DNA of 64,000 nt from Urechis unicinctus (Eukaryota; Annelida; Polychaeta; Xenopneusta; Urechidae): the NCBI GenBank assembly GCA_034190875.2, contig CM067348.1, forward strand, positions 4,042,904-4,106,903, in the 5' to 3' direction. Under the pieces are notes generated by a model that made no database searches, was not told where the DNA came from, and saw only the letters and a program-made list of their open reading frames with translations. Below, piece after piece: positions 33,893 through 47,559 of the stretch (its first letter is position 1; each line of letters starts with the position of its first letter). A program made the position numbers and the translations under genes.

Positions 33893-35096
33893 TTTGGAAG
33901 AACTGGGTATAACAGCAAACTACGACATCGTTCTTTTTTTGACAGTCGGTATTTCATTGCAATCGAGCCCGGGGCTTAAACCGATCGAAGAATTGATGCG
34001 TAGAACAAATGGGCTCTAGGTTTACTTAAGTAGAAGTATTTAATAGCGATGATCGTGACAACGAATAATGTGACCGCTGAAGACGAGCCACTCAACTAAA
34101 GATGTGAGGTATACGGGGAGAGTTTTCAACTGACCAATACCGCATGTCTGCTCTGAGTATTTGACAAACATTTCCAGGAAATATAATTTCTTGGAGAATA
34201 TTCTCCTGATCGCGTTCTAAATCATATAACGCATCTTGAAGTAGTGCTTTGATGTATGAGTGATCGTCTTTCTGGACGGCCACATATTATCAAACGGCAT
34301 TGGTGTTTTGCCTCCAGTTCCGTCCACAGCGCTGGCTTGTCACATTGCAAAGGATATATTCGATGTATATTCAATACACTGCCATTTACACGTGTCTTGC
34401 AGCCACATCTCATCATAAGGTATAAAATCGTGTGAATGCGCGATAACACGCCTTACACACGCTGTTTTCTTTTACCACTCTGTGTAGATCATTTAAGAGG
34501 CATCTATTAATAAGACGGGTTTCGACGCAACAAAAATATTATTTACTTTTTGTGACATTTTGTCAGCACGCTGATAGGCGAGTGGAGCCCATGCGACTAC
34601 TTCCGTCGTTGACTGATGCGGCGGTATTGTATGAATGACAATGTCCTCATCTAGGCAAGAAAAACTCTCATCACCTCAGTAGGCTAATTTTCACCGCTAA
34701 TAATATTTCACCGTGACACGACCACAATCAGTCCAAGAATTTAAGACATTTTTTGTGGCAGTCAAATCTTGACGCCCCCTAGTGCGGGAAACTGATTGTT
34801 GAGTTTCATTGTAACAGGCTATCGGCGGCATTTGGCACTAATAGGATACGTATTGGGGTCTCGAATGTGATTGTTTGATTTAAACATTGTTACTAGTGAG
34901 ATTCTGATGCTTAGCCACGTTCAGATGCATTATGGCCGATAATTCCCGTTTGCTATCAGTTGTTGGCCGCCCCTAATATATGAGTCTCGCTCATTGCTAC
35001 ATGCCTCTGAATACGTCGAAAGCCACAGCAGAAGTCCTTGTCAAACACTACCGTACATGAGGTAACTCTGCACTACGTCCATGGCCATAGGCGGCT

Positions 35097-35299
35097 CAAG
35101 GAGAAAAACTAACTCTGTAAATTGTTTGTCCTATCGGGCAAGTCCTGTTGATTTTTACTTGTCCGATTGAAAAATCTACTTGCCCGGTCATAGTATGAAA
35201 ATATGACTAATGCGGAATTTACCGCATTCGCCGATCGATCTTAATATGCTTTGTTTAAAAAATATACAATATCAAAAACGACTTGTTTTTCTCTGCAAT
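35097..35299. mobile_element. 0.2 kb insertion in U4 with inverted GGGCAAGT/ACTTGCCC words
   Basis: Other units run directly from CCATAGGC.GCT to GATTGGCTACTTCG-like sequence. U4 has about 200 foreign bases between. It holds TCGGGCAAGTCC, ACTTGTCCGATTG and CTACTTGCCCGG, near-complementary words that could pair. No coding frame was seen, so it is probably a small nonautonomous element. Confidence 0.5.
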
Positions 35300-36900
35300 T
35301 GATTGGCTACTTCGACATCCTGCGTGGCTGCTTAATCACACTCATTGAGAACAGGAAGCCGACACGTCATGCGTCTGAGAGAATCGCCTCACTGGTTAGG
35401 ACTGGCAAATCTTGGAGCATTTGATAAAGATAAAATTGTAATTGAAACATAACTTTTACTATTTGCCCAGGGTCACTCATTCAATCGATGTCAGGATGTA
35501 ATTGACTTGCTATGTGAAGGATGGCATGGCAGCGTGGCAAAGTGCTTAGCATAAAATATAAATTGTCAAAGCAGCATGTTAACTATAGTTGTTAAACTGA
35601 AACTCGCATGTACTTAAACTATTGCTTAATCTTCATCATAACACGTGAACTGCGGTGTCAAGGATAGCTCATCAGTTACCTCTCCTGTGTATTTGTGATG
35701 CATCCGGTGAGCTAGCGTTTTGTTGAAATCGTCTCAATCATTCCGAGAACGTTTTCTGCAGTTCCTTCTCCGAGCTGTTCCGGTGGATCAGTGTGAGAGT
35801 GGATGGCGTTGTTGGGTTGTGGTGTTGCCTACACACGATAGCAGGAACGATAATAACCTATGTATGCGGTACGCCATTATTGGAGGCATAACAACTGTCG
35901 GGGTGTGTAATCACGTGAGCAGCATAAAAGTCAGACTTAAACACAAATAGCACTGCCCCTTTCTCAGTTCTTCCCAATTTCAAATCAATGTGGAGGGAGC
36001 GTCGTTTGTCAATTAGCATCTTATTATTTCTAGAGTTAGGTGTATCTATTGCAGATATAGCGATAGCTTTTAAGCCTACCTTATTAACAGCTTCTCACCT
36101 AAACTGTGATATATTCAGTCAAAGAATGACAAGGTGATAATGGAAATCCTCAGGCACAGACTGGGCGATGAAACCAGATTCGCAGACAAAGATCGGAATA
36201 GTTTGCTGCTGTCACACCTTGGACAAGTGTTTGAACATTATGTAATCAGCAGTTGGAATTATGGCTAACATGGCAGTCCATACACAAATATTATTCGAGC
36301 CATCTGATGCGATTAGACCGACCGTTATCGTTAGAAAAGGATAAAATCGAAGTGGCAAGCACTTACCGTCGCTAAAAGGGATCCGTAAAAAGTTAACAGG
36401 AAACAATATCGAAGACGGCATTGCAGCTCGAGCGGTACGCTTTGTGTAAAGGCTGCGTGTGACGCCTATCCTGTACACATTACCGCAAGCATTCAGTGTA
36501 CTGCCATATCAATGTCACACAAACCTTTTAGAAGTGAAATGTTAAGACTTATATCATCTCTGGCTTGCCTTGCACCTTTTAGTAACTCTGATCTCATCTA
36601 ATGGAAGGAGGCGTGGATAGGTCATGGATCATCAGAAATAGGCGCTTATAACCAAATCAATGGCATAGTTGAATGTCATTGAAGCTATAAATACAAGCGA
36701 TCGCCAAAATCACCGCACTCAATGTGTAAAGATATGATTTTGAAAATGTGTGCAGGAATTGGAAACCCTTGTTCTAAGTGACATTACAAATAGTGTCGTC
36801 AGATTCGATAATTTCTTCCATTTGATTCCATGCGCCATCCGTCAAATAATGAACCCAGATAATGTGGGAGTTCTTAATTAGAACGAGACATGTTTTCACC

Positions 36901-37375
36901 AGTGAAGAGGAGAAAAGGAGCTTCCACACGATTGATAGCTCTCTGCTGATGCCAGACATTGACCCAATTGGCATTTTTCCTCTGAAGAGGAATTTCGACC
37001 CAACTGGAGTTCACTTCTGAAACGCAACTACGATCCAATTTGCAGTTTATTGTTTAAACGCAACTACGATCCAATTGGCAGTTCTCTACTGAGGCGTAAG
37101 TTCAATCCTATTGGCAGCTCGCTCTTCAAACGAAGTTTTGACCCGCTCCCTCTTTAAACGCAACTGCAATCCAATTGGTAGCTATCTTCTAAAACGCAAC
37201 CTCGATTAAATTGGCAGTTACCACTTGAGGCGATGTTTTGTTAGCAACGAAGAGGATTGTGAAAACAGCATCACCGAAAAGCATGCGATTAAGGATTTAC
37301 AAAACGGTATGATTAAAACAAGGCGGCATTTGGCAGAGTTGGCCGATGGTGTAATTGGTCGTTAATTGAATGACC
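36901..37375 (+). pseudogene. Neuropeptide exon 2, U4 copy (heavily decayed)
   Basis: About seven degenerate repeat units are scattered over the frames, with internal stops and deletions. The tail region (GCGATTAAGGAT, GAGTTGGCCGATGG) is still recognisable and ends at an early TAA (37361-37363). The usual GGTGTTT.AG acceptor is replaced by TTTTCACCAG. It cannot encode a precursor. Confidence 0.8.
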
Positions 37376-37743
37376 ACCCATTCTTATATGTTTAAAATCA
37401 ATAATAATTTTCTGCGTCGGTCAATTACACATGCCACTACGGAGTTGCGGGACAAAAATAGTTTCTCACATATTTTTGGCTAAGGATTACATAAGGCAAA
37501 ATTATTACATCTTACGATCTAATATCAAGCAGAACTAGCACCATTTGTTTTCTTGTCTCTGTTTCCTACTTCTCTTTGCAGTTTGTTTGCACATATAACC
37601 TGCTGTGTATATATATTTATAGATGTAAATTCATACCTTATTTTGCTGTTTAGTGATAAATATACTTGCGAGTTACAACGAATGGTGTTAATTATGTAAA
37701 TAAAACAAAATGCCTTACTGTTTGTTCGTTTGTTTCTAAATTT

Positions 37744-37749
37744 AATAAA
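37744..37749 (+). terminator. Polyadenylation signal AATAAA, U4 copy
   Basis: It is in the same context as in U1 (TTTAATAAATC.TAGTTTGTTC), downstream of the decayed exon. Confidence 0.5.
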
Positions 37750-40700
37750 TCATAGTTTGTTCTATATTTGTAATGCAATCACTTGCATTGTCTTGTTGTG
37801 TATGCATTCCCGTCTTTTGACACTTGCCTTGTTAGCGGCAAACTTCAATATCACGACGTACTTCTTTCACAAACTCCGGAGGAGAAACACAATTATCCAC
37901 TTTCCCTGAATGTTAACATCACAAGGCTCTAATCTAGGGAAGTAAACATTAAACCATAAACTGAATGGATAAGTAGCACGTTATCTTAAGCAGATGTCCA
38001 ATAACATTGATCAAGATGATTTGCTTTTTAAATATATACAATTTCCCTGCATGTTTAATTCACAAGGCTCTAATCTGAGAAGTAAACATTAAACCATAAA
38101 CTTAATCGACTTAATCATGGATAAGTAACACGTTATCTTTAAGCAGATCAAGATGTTTTTCTGTATACTATGTTGCGATGATTGAACTATATTGTTTCGT
38201 CTTTGCAATGTCGGATAAGAAGCAATATCGTTATACTCATCAAATCGTCAATGCAAAAGAGCATTGCAATCTTCTGAGCAACAAGGTAATTGTTTGGTTC
38301 CAAAACTTTTATTATTGATGTACAAACGATGCCAGAAACACGTGCTCTCCATCGTGGCATAATAACAATTGACTAGAGGACACGAAGACAACAAGCTATG
38401 AAATAACTTGTCTAGTAATAACTCCCTCCGATCGGCAATACAACAGCAATTAACACTATATCGGCTTCAATCGAATTCGATCATACAACAAATACATTTT
38501 GCATCAAGTGGTGACTGTGTTTCCAAAAACTGTTTCTAGTACGTCATTGGTACTGCATTTCATCAGCACAGCCACTCCTTGCATGATCGTCTTATAGCAG
38601 GTAAAAGTATCGCCCATTATTCACCTGATTTGGTTAACATCACTTTAATATTAACACGTGTTTTTCTGTTTGCACACTCCATCGCTCAGGTGGTAATGCC
38701 AGTGAAATATCACCGGAAGAGTAGATTTCTCAGATACTCTATTTCAGGTAGCTGCTCATTGCGGCTAAATACCTCCTCTCGGATTTTTGATATTGTTTGG
38801 TAAATAAACTGCTACTGATCTAAGGCCTAGCCTTCGATTTCGTCAGTACATGGGCAATCAGTACATAGATAACTAGCACCAGCCCATTGAATTGTGAACA
38901 AACCTACTGCAGAAGCTGGCCACATGCCTACAACCCATCATATCCAATATCCTTAGGTTATGACAAACTGCGCTCGCGGTCTCAGAGATCATCACATGAG
39001 GATTACACGCAACACTGAGATTGCAGCTGACGCTCGTTTACACAAGTCACAGCATTGTGTGGATCACCATCATGCCGCAATCGTCAGCTTTAGTAAAGTA
39101 TCGTCAATGACAAGTGCCGCAGCGGCTATATGTGGAACCGTATATGGTCGCCTGTGGCTGGTACAGCGGAATCATGCGATGATAACAACATATTGAATTA
39201 GATAGCCATTAACGTGGATATGTCACATGTGCTGGTGTTGCTGAATACTATTGGTTCTTGTGTTCGATTGATTGTGATCCACGATCATCTGGATCATGTA
39301 GCCTTAAGAACATGCAGTGTGTATGTTGCAATTCTTAATCAATGACACTCTTTGATAGAGCAATAGAACTTAGTCATAGAGAATAACGGTCATTAATTAA
39401 CGTGGAGTGTCCAAGTATTTTAGATGAGTGTTTCTGGCAACCCAACACAAGGCACCAGCGGTCAAATATGCCATAGAGTGATCATACTTCATTGCCACAG
39501 ATCACAGTTCGCATATATTTGAACGAATATTAACATAAGTTTTCTTATCACGACTTCGTAGACAGCGCCACACGAAATTCTATTATCCATGAATTAATGC
39601 AGTGGTATTGCGCAAATTATAATTAATAAATTAACGTCTCACATATTAGATAAATTCAACTCCAATTGTGGAATATTTCTCTGGAGTCATCCTTATTCAT
39701 TACTTCATTTGTTACAATACTCGCAGTGACACAGTGAAAAAACCACAAAATTATGTTCTCACACTAATGTTAGAAACATACATATAAGTATCTTTCATGA
39801 TCGTGTGAGGTGAAAGTTAAGTACAAAAAAAGCCATGACATTTTGCTGTATTCAGGCATTGACCTATGAAATCAAACAGGTCATTTATGCATTCAATTAC
39901 GCACCATCAAAGAATCTTCCCGCTTGACAGCCAGTTTTTTACATTAATTAGCAGCTTTATCACTCTGATATGTGGAGCCTCCTTTGTGCATATTAAACCA
40001 TGTATTACATGTGTTTTATTAAAATTACCAGCTACAGCCATCCGAGATTAGAAAAAGAAAATGACGAAGGGATTTAAAAAGGCTGAACGATTCCATAAAA
40101 TATAAATTAGCTAACTGTTTTACTGCGGGTTTTTATCTGTCTGATGAATGTTATTAAATGCCATTTGGACGTGAGCTTTTGTTCGCAATAACGTAATTGT
40201 TATTAGCAATGGTCGTTGTTCTGTTCAACTGTTAGCATAAGGGATCGAGCAACAGAATTCCTGAATGCTATCACGCTCATTATGTAACAGTCACGACCAT
40301 ATTTTGTCTACCACGAAAGAAGAATTTTATGTGGCGTGGATGTACCGAGCGATCATTAAAAAAAGAAATTTCCGTGAGATCTGGCACTGAAATCTGGCCA
40401 TATATCACCAATCTACTTTTTACCGCGAGTTTCGTCTACATTGTTGGCTTGCCAAATTGCAGAGGATATACGTTACATTCGCTGTATTCATCATAACGTG
40501 AACAATCGTTTGAATGCGCGATCAAACGCCTGACACAATCTGTATTCTTTTACCACTCTGCGCAGGTCATATAGTAAGTGTCATCTGGCAACTGTTATTA
40601 ATCACACGGGATTCGACGCAGTCAAAAATGATATACTTTTGGGACATTTTGTCAGCAGGTGTTGGGCGAGTGAAACCTATGCGACTACTTCCGTCATTGA

Positions 40701-41840
40701 CTGATGCGCGGCAATTGTTTGAATGATAATGTCCTTATCTAGGCAAGGAAAAAACTCTCATCACCTTAGTAGGCTCATTTTCATCGCTCATTATTTGTTT
40801 AAGGGTCACTGTCGCAAGACCGCAATCAGACCAAGAATTTACGACAATGTTTCAACAGTCAAATCCCGACGCCCCTTACATAAGGAGACTGGTCGTGGAG
40901 ATTCATTGCTTCCAGCAATCGACGACAATATAGCACTCGTGGGATGCGTATGGGGAGTCGCAAATGTGTGTGTTGGCTTGATTTAAACATTGTCGTTTAT
41001 AAGATGCTGATGCTTAGTCGCGCTCAGCAGAAGGGCCGATCTCTCTCGTTTGTTATCAGTTGGCCGTCCTTCTTGTATGAGTCTCTCCCATTACTATCTG
41101 GCTCCAATTAATTGAAAGGCAATAACTGATTCGACAAGTTCTTTTCAAATACTACAGTGCATGAGGTAACTCTGCATTACGTCCATAGTCATAGGCAGCT
41201 GATAGCTCCTGCTCAATACCGCGTGACCGCTTAATCACATGTATTGAGAACAGGAGGCGTCATAAAGATCCTCTTTTGGACTCACTGGGCTGGATCAAGC
41301 AAATCTAGGAGTATTGATAAATATTAAAGTGCAATTGAATCAATACTGTTACTAATTGCCCAGGTTCAATCCCTCAATCGATGTCAGGGCGTAATTGACA
41401 TGCAATGTGAAGGATGGCATGGCAGAGTGATGCAATTGTGTTGTGTTATTCTGCTAAAGGTAATATCGGCGACTTGATTAATATACCCCTTTTCCTGGCA
41501 CATCTGCAATGTGAAGTCCGTTCGGCGAGATATGGGCAGCATCTTCCGAGATTTAACCGACCTCATATTGTAGCAATCAACTTTTTTAACTCTATTCAAG
41601 GTAAGATGCTGACGTCATAACTGATGCAACCACCAGCTTGCCAATCCCATAATGCTTTTGATATCTAAATCACTGCTGACGAAGTGCTTGCGGTAATAAA
41701 ACAAACCTCTAGCAACCGCTAAACCTTTTTGTGTAATTCAACTGGTTTGAAAGCAAAGTAAGGTCTGACAGCATATGTATGCTGGAGAAGATATACTTCA
41801 ATAGTTAAACCGCTAGCGACGTGTGGTACGTATGAGCAAT
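37750..41840. other. End of U4 and start of U5, no supported gene
   Basis: Recurring noncoding unit DNA. At 38.00-38.15 kb a short duplicated piece (AGTAAACATTAAACCATAAACT) occurs twice. A 70-codon frame at 40514-40726 ends with the GRVKPMRLLPSLTD motif. Leader exon E1a is deleted in U5 near 40390. Confidence 0.4.
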
Positions 41841-41844
41841 CGGT

Positions 41845-42030
41845 GGTTTCTTTGCTGAAGCGCTACTTTTTGACCCCATTGGCAACTTTGTCCCAATCGG
41901 AAGCTCTCCCTTAAAAAGAAACTTTGACCAAATTGGCAGCTCTTTCTAAGATGCAACTTTGACCCAATTGGCAGTTTCCTATGGAAACGCAACTTTGATC
42001 CAATTGACAACTCTCTTCATAAACACAACG
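41845..42030 (+). pseudogene. Neuropeptide exon 2 scrap, U5a
   Basis: Four to five degenerate repeats (CCAATTGGCAG words) in shifting frames, without an acceptor or acidic tail. They join near 42030 directly to 3' untranslated-type sequence (GAATGGTGATAATTATGTAAGTAAAAC). Confidence 0.75.
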
Positions 42031-43924
42031 TCGACGGAATGGTGATAATTATGTAAGTAAAACAATCATAAATTACTAAATGCCTTACTATTTGATCGTT
42101 TGTCTCTGCATTTGATATATCGTAGTTTGTACTATATTTGTAATACATTCACATGCATTGCCATGTGTTGTAAGTATTCTCGTCTTTTTACAATTGTCAT
42201 GTTAGCGGCAAGCTTCAATGCCATGACGTGCTTCTTTCACAAACTCCAGAAGAAAAATACAATCATCTGCTTTCTCTAAATGTTGAAATCACAAGACTCT
42301 AATCTTAGAAGTAAAGTTAAACCGGGCACTTTATTGGTCTCATCATTATTCATAAGTTTTGAATAAGCATCACGTTATCGTTAAGCAGATGGGCGATTAC
42401 ATTGATCAATATAGGTGTTCCAGTTTTCAAACGTTTGCGTTTTACTATGAAGCAATGATTGCACTATATAAAATTTTCTCAGTTTCGTCTTTGCCAAGTC
42501 GCATAAGAAGCAATCTCATTGCACTACTCGAAGAGTCTATGCAAAAAAGTCAATGCAATTTTCTAAGCAACAAGGTAGCTGTCTAGTCAAGGAGCTTCTA
42601 CTATTTATGCATAAGCGCTGGCAGAAACAAGTGCCTCCCATGGTGACGCCATGACAATTGTTTAGGGGATACGAAGACGATGATTCTATGTTCGTGATAT
42701 TGTAAATCAGGCTATGGCATTACTTGCTTGGGAATTACGCCCCGAGATCGGCCGTACAACAGCAATTAGCTTTATATCGGTTGTTATCGAATTCGATCTT
42801 ACAACAAATACATTTTGCAACAAGTGGTGAATGTGTTTCCAAAAACTGTTTCTAGTACGTCATTGGTAGTACATTGCAACTGCACAACCACTCTTTTCGT
42901 GATCAAGTGATGGGACGGTCACGTTCAACAGGTCGTCTGAATCAGTACTTAAAATATTTACATGTGAAAGTATCACCTCATTATTCATCTGATGCGGTCA
43001 ACATCACTTTAATATCAACACTTGCGCTGCAGTTTGTACACACACTACACTACTCAGGCGGTAGTCCAAGTGAAAGTTCACCGGATGTGTAGATATCTAA
43101 AATATCCTATGTTAGGTATCCGCTCATTGCAGTTAGATATCTCCTCTCTGCTTTTGGACATCGCTTTATAAATATACCGCTACTGATCTAGGCCCTCACA
43201 TGTGATGACGGTTTGTAGGTTGCTAATTAAGTTCCAAATACTAAATAAATATTGCGTAATTCAGAAATTGATCTAACTGCTAATAAGACATGCATAGGGT
43301 ATAGAATGAGCGAGCCCTTGAAGGTTAATGTATGTTTTTGATCAAATGCCAATGAGAAAGCATACAGCCTGTGTATCCTTAGTACTGAGCTTCCGGAGGC
43401 AGATCAGGAGCATGATATGCGAGGTCCAAAGTATATGCTTATAGCAGTGGAAAGGGCAGATCATTCAGGCATGAACAATGATTGATGTCTGCATTATATT
43501 AATAATGTACAGGAATGTATATTGAATTGATGATGACAATAATGAATGACTAATTTGCTCTCAGTGGTATGCTAGTGTTGCTTGGTACTATTGGTTCCTC
43601 TGTTTGATTCATTGTGATCCGCGATCATCTGGATGATGTAGCCTCAAGAACCTGGCCTGCTTATATTGCAGATCTTATTCGATGGCGCTCTAGAACTTAG
43701 ATATAGTGAATTGTGGTCATACATATATAGCCATTTGACGACTGACTTCATGAAGTCGTCAAAACAATTTTCTACCATGTGCTAGGACATATATGAAAAG
43801 CATATTAAGTAACGAACATCTTTGTCAGAGACTTGTTGATTGTTATCTGTTGAAACAAATGTCAAAGCAAACAAATTCTTGCAAACGTCTACTTACAATA
43901 ACAATTCTGTGTATGGTGTTTTAG

Positions 43925-44135
43925 AGGTGAAGAAGAGGAGAAGAGGAACTTTGATCGTATAGGAAGCTCACTGTTTAAACTGGGCTTTGACACCATTGGT
44001 AGCTCTCTGCTGAAGCGAAACTATTGGCAGTTCTCTACTGAAGTGGAATTTCGACCCGATTGGCAGTTCACTTCTGAAACGTTATTTCGAGTCGGCCGAT
44101 GGCGTAATTGATCGTGAATTGAAGCTGTCACAGTA
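43925..44135 (+). pseudogene. Neuropeptide exon 2 scrap, U5b
   Basis: Acceptor GGTGTTTTAG, then GEEEEKRNFDRIGSSLF and GFDTIGSSLLKR. A deletion then shifts the frame and only the end of the tail (GCCGATGGCGTAATTGATCGTG) remains. The NFDRI first repeat and the following GFD repeat are shared with U7, so the two have a common source. Confidence 0.75.
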
Positions 44136-46388
44136 GTCACAGCTAAAAATGAGAATCACAGATGTGGATACCTTATGTATCACGATGCACTGGATAAAAA
44201 TACAGCTGATCATTTTTTCCAATTGTTGCCATTAACCACAACAATTATCCCGAAATGCAAGCTTCATCCAAGTTTTTGCTTCTAAATGGTAAGATAACGT
44301 ATTGGAGGTTTGTTGGGCGTGTGTCTATTTATATTTCATATGACGCATTAAACTGTTACTTTTGATTGCGAAAAACTACCTATGTGCGAAAATTATTTTG
44401 AACTCAATTCCTTGAATTTGGCGTACATGTATGTTCTTTTAAGACGGCTTGATTTTACAAAAATATCAACTGGTAGAGTTTCAAACAAAGTTATTCTCAA
44501 AGAGTGATAGCACTGAACACTGCAATATCGGTTTTACTACTTTTGAGGGAGCATGCAGTACGGATAGGAGCTTCGATGGGTCAGTTGTTGCATTGGGTAC
44601 AAAAATAAAAAGGCATAGTGTCGTTAACTGACCTCTTATGAAAATATCTGGTGAATATGAATAAGTTGCAAAACCTACCTCGAACAATCAATTCAGCCTT
44701 TTCTGTTTCCATGGATGATTGAAATCAGTACAATCACCAGCAATGCCGAAATGCAGACATTGTTTACTGTGGTGCAATGCCTGTTTTAAAAAAGAGGCAA
44801 ACTGTTTCAAAGCTTAGGATTAAACGATATATCTTTTAGTAAAATCGTGACATTGTTTTAAACTGGTTTGAATGTCTTGAATTTTGGAATTGCCTATGAT
44901 TCAATGCAATATTAGACTGTGAGTGACCACACTTCAATGTATATACTGTTTATCGCTAAACATCTTTGCTAAACCGCCTGGGCTGATTTTCAACTACTTC
45001 ATCAATGCAGCATCTTATTAGGAACAACGTTAAGTGTCTTCGTTAAATTGACGGAATGTTTGATTTGCTACTGGTGTAAATACGAAGGGATGTTCAAGTG
45101 CCGAAATGTTTGAATGGCATCTAGTGTAAATATGACTCTAGAAGTGATGTATAAGACACAACGATTACATTTCCGAAAACCTTTCCTATGTAGAATAATC
45201 GCATTTGTCCATGTAATTTATATTAGTGTTTCTCACAACCCAGCACAGGGCACCAGAAGTAGCACATGATATTGAGGGATCATACTATATCCCTTTAGTT
45301 CACAGTTCACATATATATGAACGATAATTATATAAGGCATTCTTATTACGTATTCCTGGACAGCGCCACAATTATTATATTATCAATGCATTAACACTGT
45401 GATATTTCGCAAATTATAATTATTGAATTAAAACCTAATTCTTTACTTCAATTGTTTCAATGCTAGCAGGGACTCTGTGAAAAACATTTAAGTCATGTAC
45501 TCGATAGGCATTCCGCACTAGACAGCAAGTTCGATTTGCGCTTGAAGTCCTTGCTCATACAGCCTCGCAGACACCTATCGCTATATTACATCTCACGTAC
45601 GTTTTGACCCGGTGTGATTATAGCACAAAATATGATCTTATTCAAATGGCGTATCTATTTCATTCTCCTTTGACAATATTTAAAAATAACGCTGCATTAC
45701 ATCATTGAACTAAAATTGTAAGCAAAAGGCCGATAATGTTATTGCCTATTGAACTCTAGACAAATTTAGTATTCAGGCTGTATGTTAATCAGGTACCTTT
45801 ACAATAGCATTTTCGCATCATATCTAAGATATACTTATGCGACTAGGTGGATAACCACTATGCCCAGGATATAACTAGTCTTTCGTGCTGTGCAGCTGAG
45901 GCATCGTGTTTTGCATTATGGTTGGCGTACGGTTTAAAACACCTTTGCTAATTATACTACTTGCATATGCCAAATGCTTTGACTGTTGAAATATGAGCTC
46001 ATTAAGCGTTCTATGTGCTTATATACAGAGCAATTATACGAGCGATGACGTCAATGGTATTACGAAATGTGATCATTAAGGATAGGCCTGTCAATCTGGG
46101 GAGATAGAAGTACGCGTTCTTTGTTGAAACAATCGTGTCCAGCAATATATTAATCCCCTCAACTGAGTATGTTATATTACAGCCATAATTATTGGCGATC
46201 ACGTAATGTATGGTACAATCTATACCGCATGTAAAATAATCTTTGAGTTTTCTACGAAGAGTAATATCCGATTTAAGGTAGCTGCTCCTTGCGGTTAAAT
46301 ACGTCCTCTCTGCTTTTTTATATTGTTTTGTAAATATACTGCTACTTATCTTAGGGCTAGCCGATAATGACGACTTGTAGGTTGCTAA
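44136..46388. other. U5 noncoding segment
   Basis: This is the equivalent of U1 14.7-16.4 kb, followed near 46256 by a second copy of U1 12.8 kb sequence. No gene is supported. Confidence 0.5.
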
Positions 46389-46610
46389 TGAACCCCCTAA
46401 TTGTTCATTCCGATCACAACCTTAACTTTCCCCCAGTGTTCAATTAAATTTATGAATTTTGCTATTTTTCAAAACTTTTATGTGGACGAGTTAACTCGAC
46501 ATAACAGCTGCGTAATGGGTGAGGGTTCATCGACGAGTTCACTCGTCGGAAACAATGCATGATAACCTGTCATGGACGAGTTCACTCGTCTGAAACAGTT
46601 AAGGGGTTAA
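46389..46610. mobile_element. MITE-like element with GACGAGTT.ACTCGTC palindromes
   Basis: A 222-base insertion interrupts the GTTGCTAATTAAG stretch seen in U5a and U6. Its ends form imperfect inverted repeats (TGAACCCCCTAATTGTT and AACAGTTAAGGGGTTAA). Inside are three palindromes near 46484, 46531 and 46574 (GGACGAGTTAACTCGAC, CGACGAGTTCACTCGTCG, GGACGAGTTCACTCGTC). A TAA or TTAA target duplication is possible. It has no coding capacity. Confidence 0.65.
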
Positions 46611-47559
46611 GTATCACAGTTAAAATAAGCAGACATTTGCAAATACTAAATAAATAATGTGTAATTCAGAAATTGTTATAATTGCTAAATAGAAAGGTGT
46701 GTGAGCGATTAAGTGCATAAGATATTTATTGAGCGAACCACTGATAGCAAATGTATGTTACTGATCAAATGCCAATGAGAAAGCACTCAGAGTGCTTCTT
46801 GATATAGCCAACCATAGTCATTGATTCTTCAATGAAGTAATTTATATCAATGCAATTGAACGCTGTCGTTAAATCAGTCGCGAGACGAACTGCATGGCGA
46901 TTCAGGAGTTAGCCTTTGATTTCGTCAATACATGGACAATCAGTACATAGATAACCAGCACCAGCCCATTGAATTGTGAACAAACCTACTGCTTAAGTTG
47001 GCCACATGCCTACAACCCATCATATCCAATATCCCTTGGTTATGACAAACTGCGCACGAGGTCTCAGAGAGCATCACGTGAGGATTACACGCAACACACA
47101 GATTGCAGCTGACGTGCATTGTCTGGATCACAATCATGCCGCAATCGTCAGCTTTAGTATAGCATCGTCAATGACGTGCGCCGAAGCGGCTAAATGTGGA
47201 ACCGTATATGGTCGCTGTGGCTGGTACAGTGGAATCATGCGATGATAACAAGAGCTAGAATAAGATAGCCATTAACAAGGAAATATCTCATGTTGTGGTG
47301 TTGCTGGTTACTATTGGTTCTTGTGTTTGATTGATTGTGATCCACGATCATCTGGATCATGTAGCCTTAAGAACATGCAGTGTGTACATTGCAGTTCTAA
47401 ATCAATGACACTCTTTGATATAGCAATAGGACTTAGTCATAGAGAATAACGGTTATTAATTAATGTGGATTGTGATATCCGATTCTCGGCTGGTTAATAC
47501 AATGGCTTCTTTCATATGAAGTGTAACTGTGTTGAGCAGTTGAATGAAACGGCCTTTAC

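Larger units (their letters stand above)
33381..39960 (+). repeat. Tandem array unit U4 (about 6.6 kb, heavily decayed)
   Basis: It carries E1a without an in-frame ATG and without the GTAAGT donor, a 0.2 kb foreign insertion at about 35097-35299, and a decayed peptide exon (36901-37375). A recognisable 3' untranslated region keeps AATAAA at 37744. The part equivalent to 8.4-9.5 kb of U1 is deleted near 35970. Confidence 0.8.
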
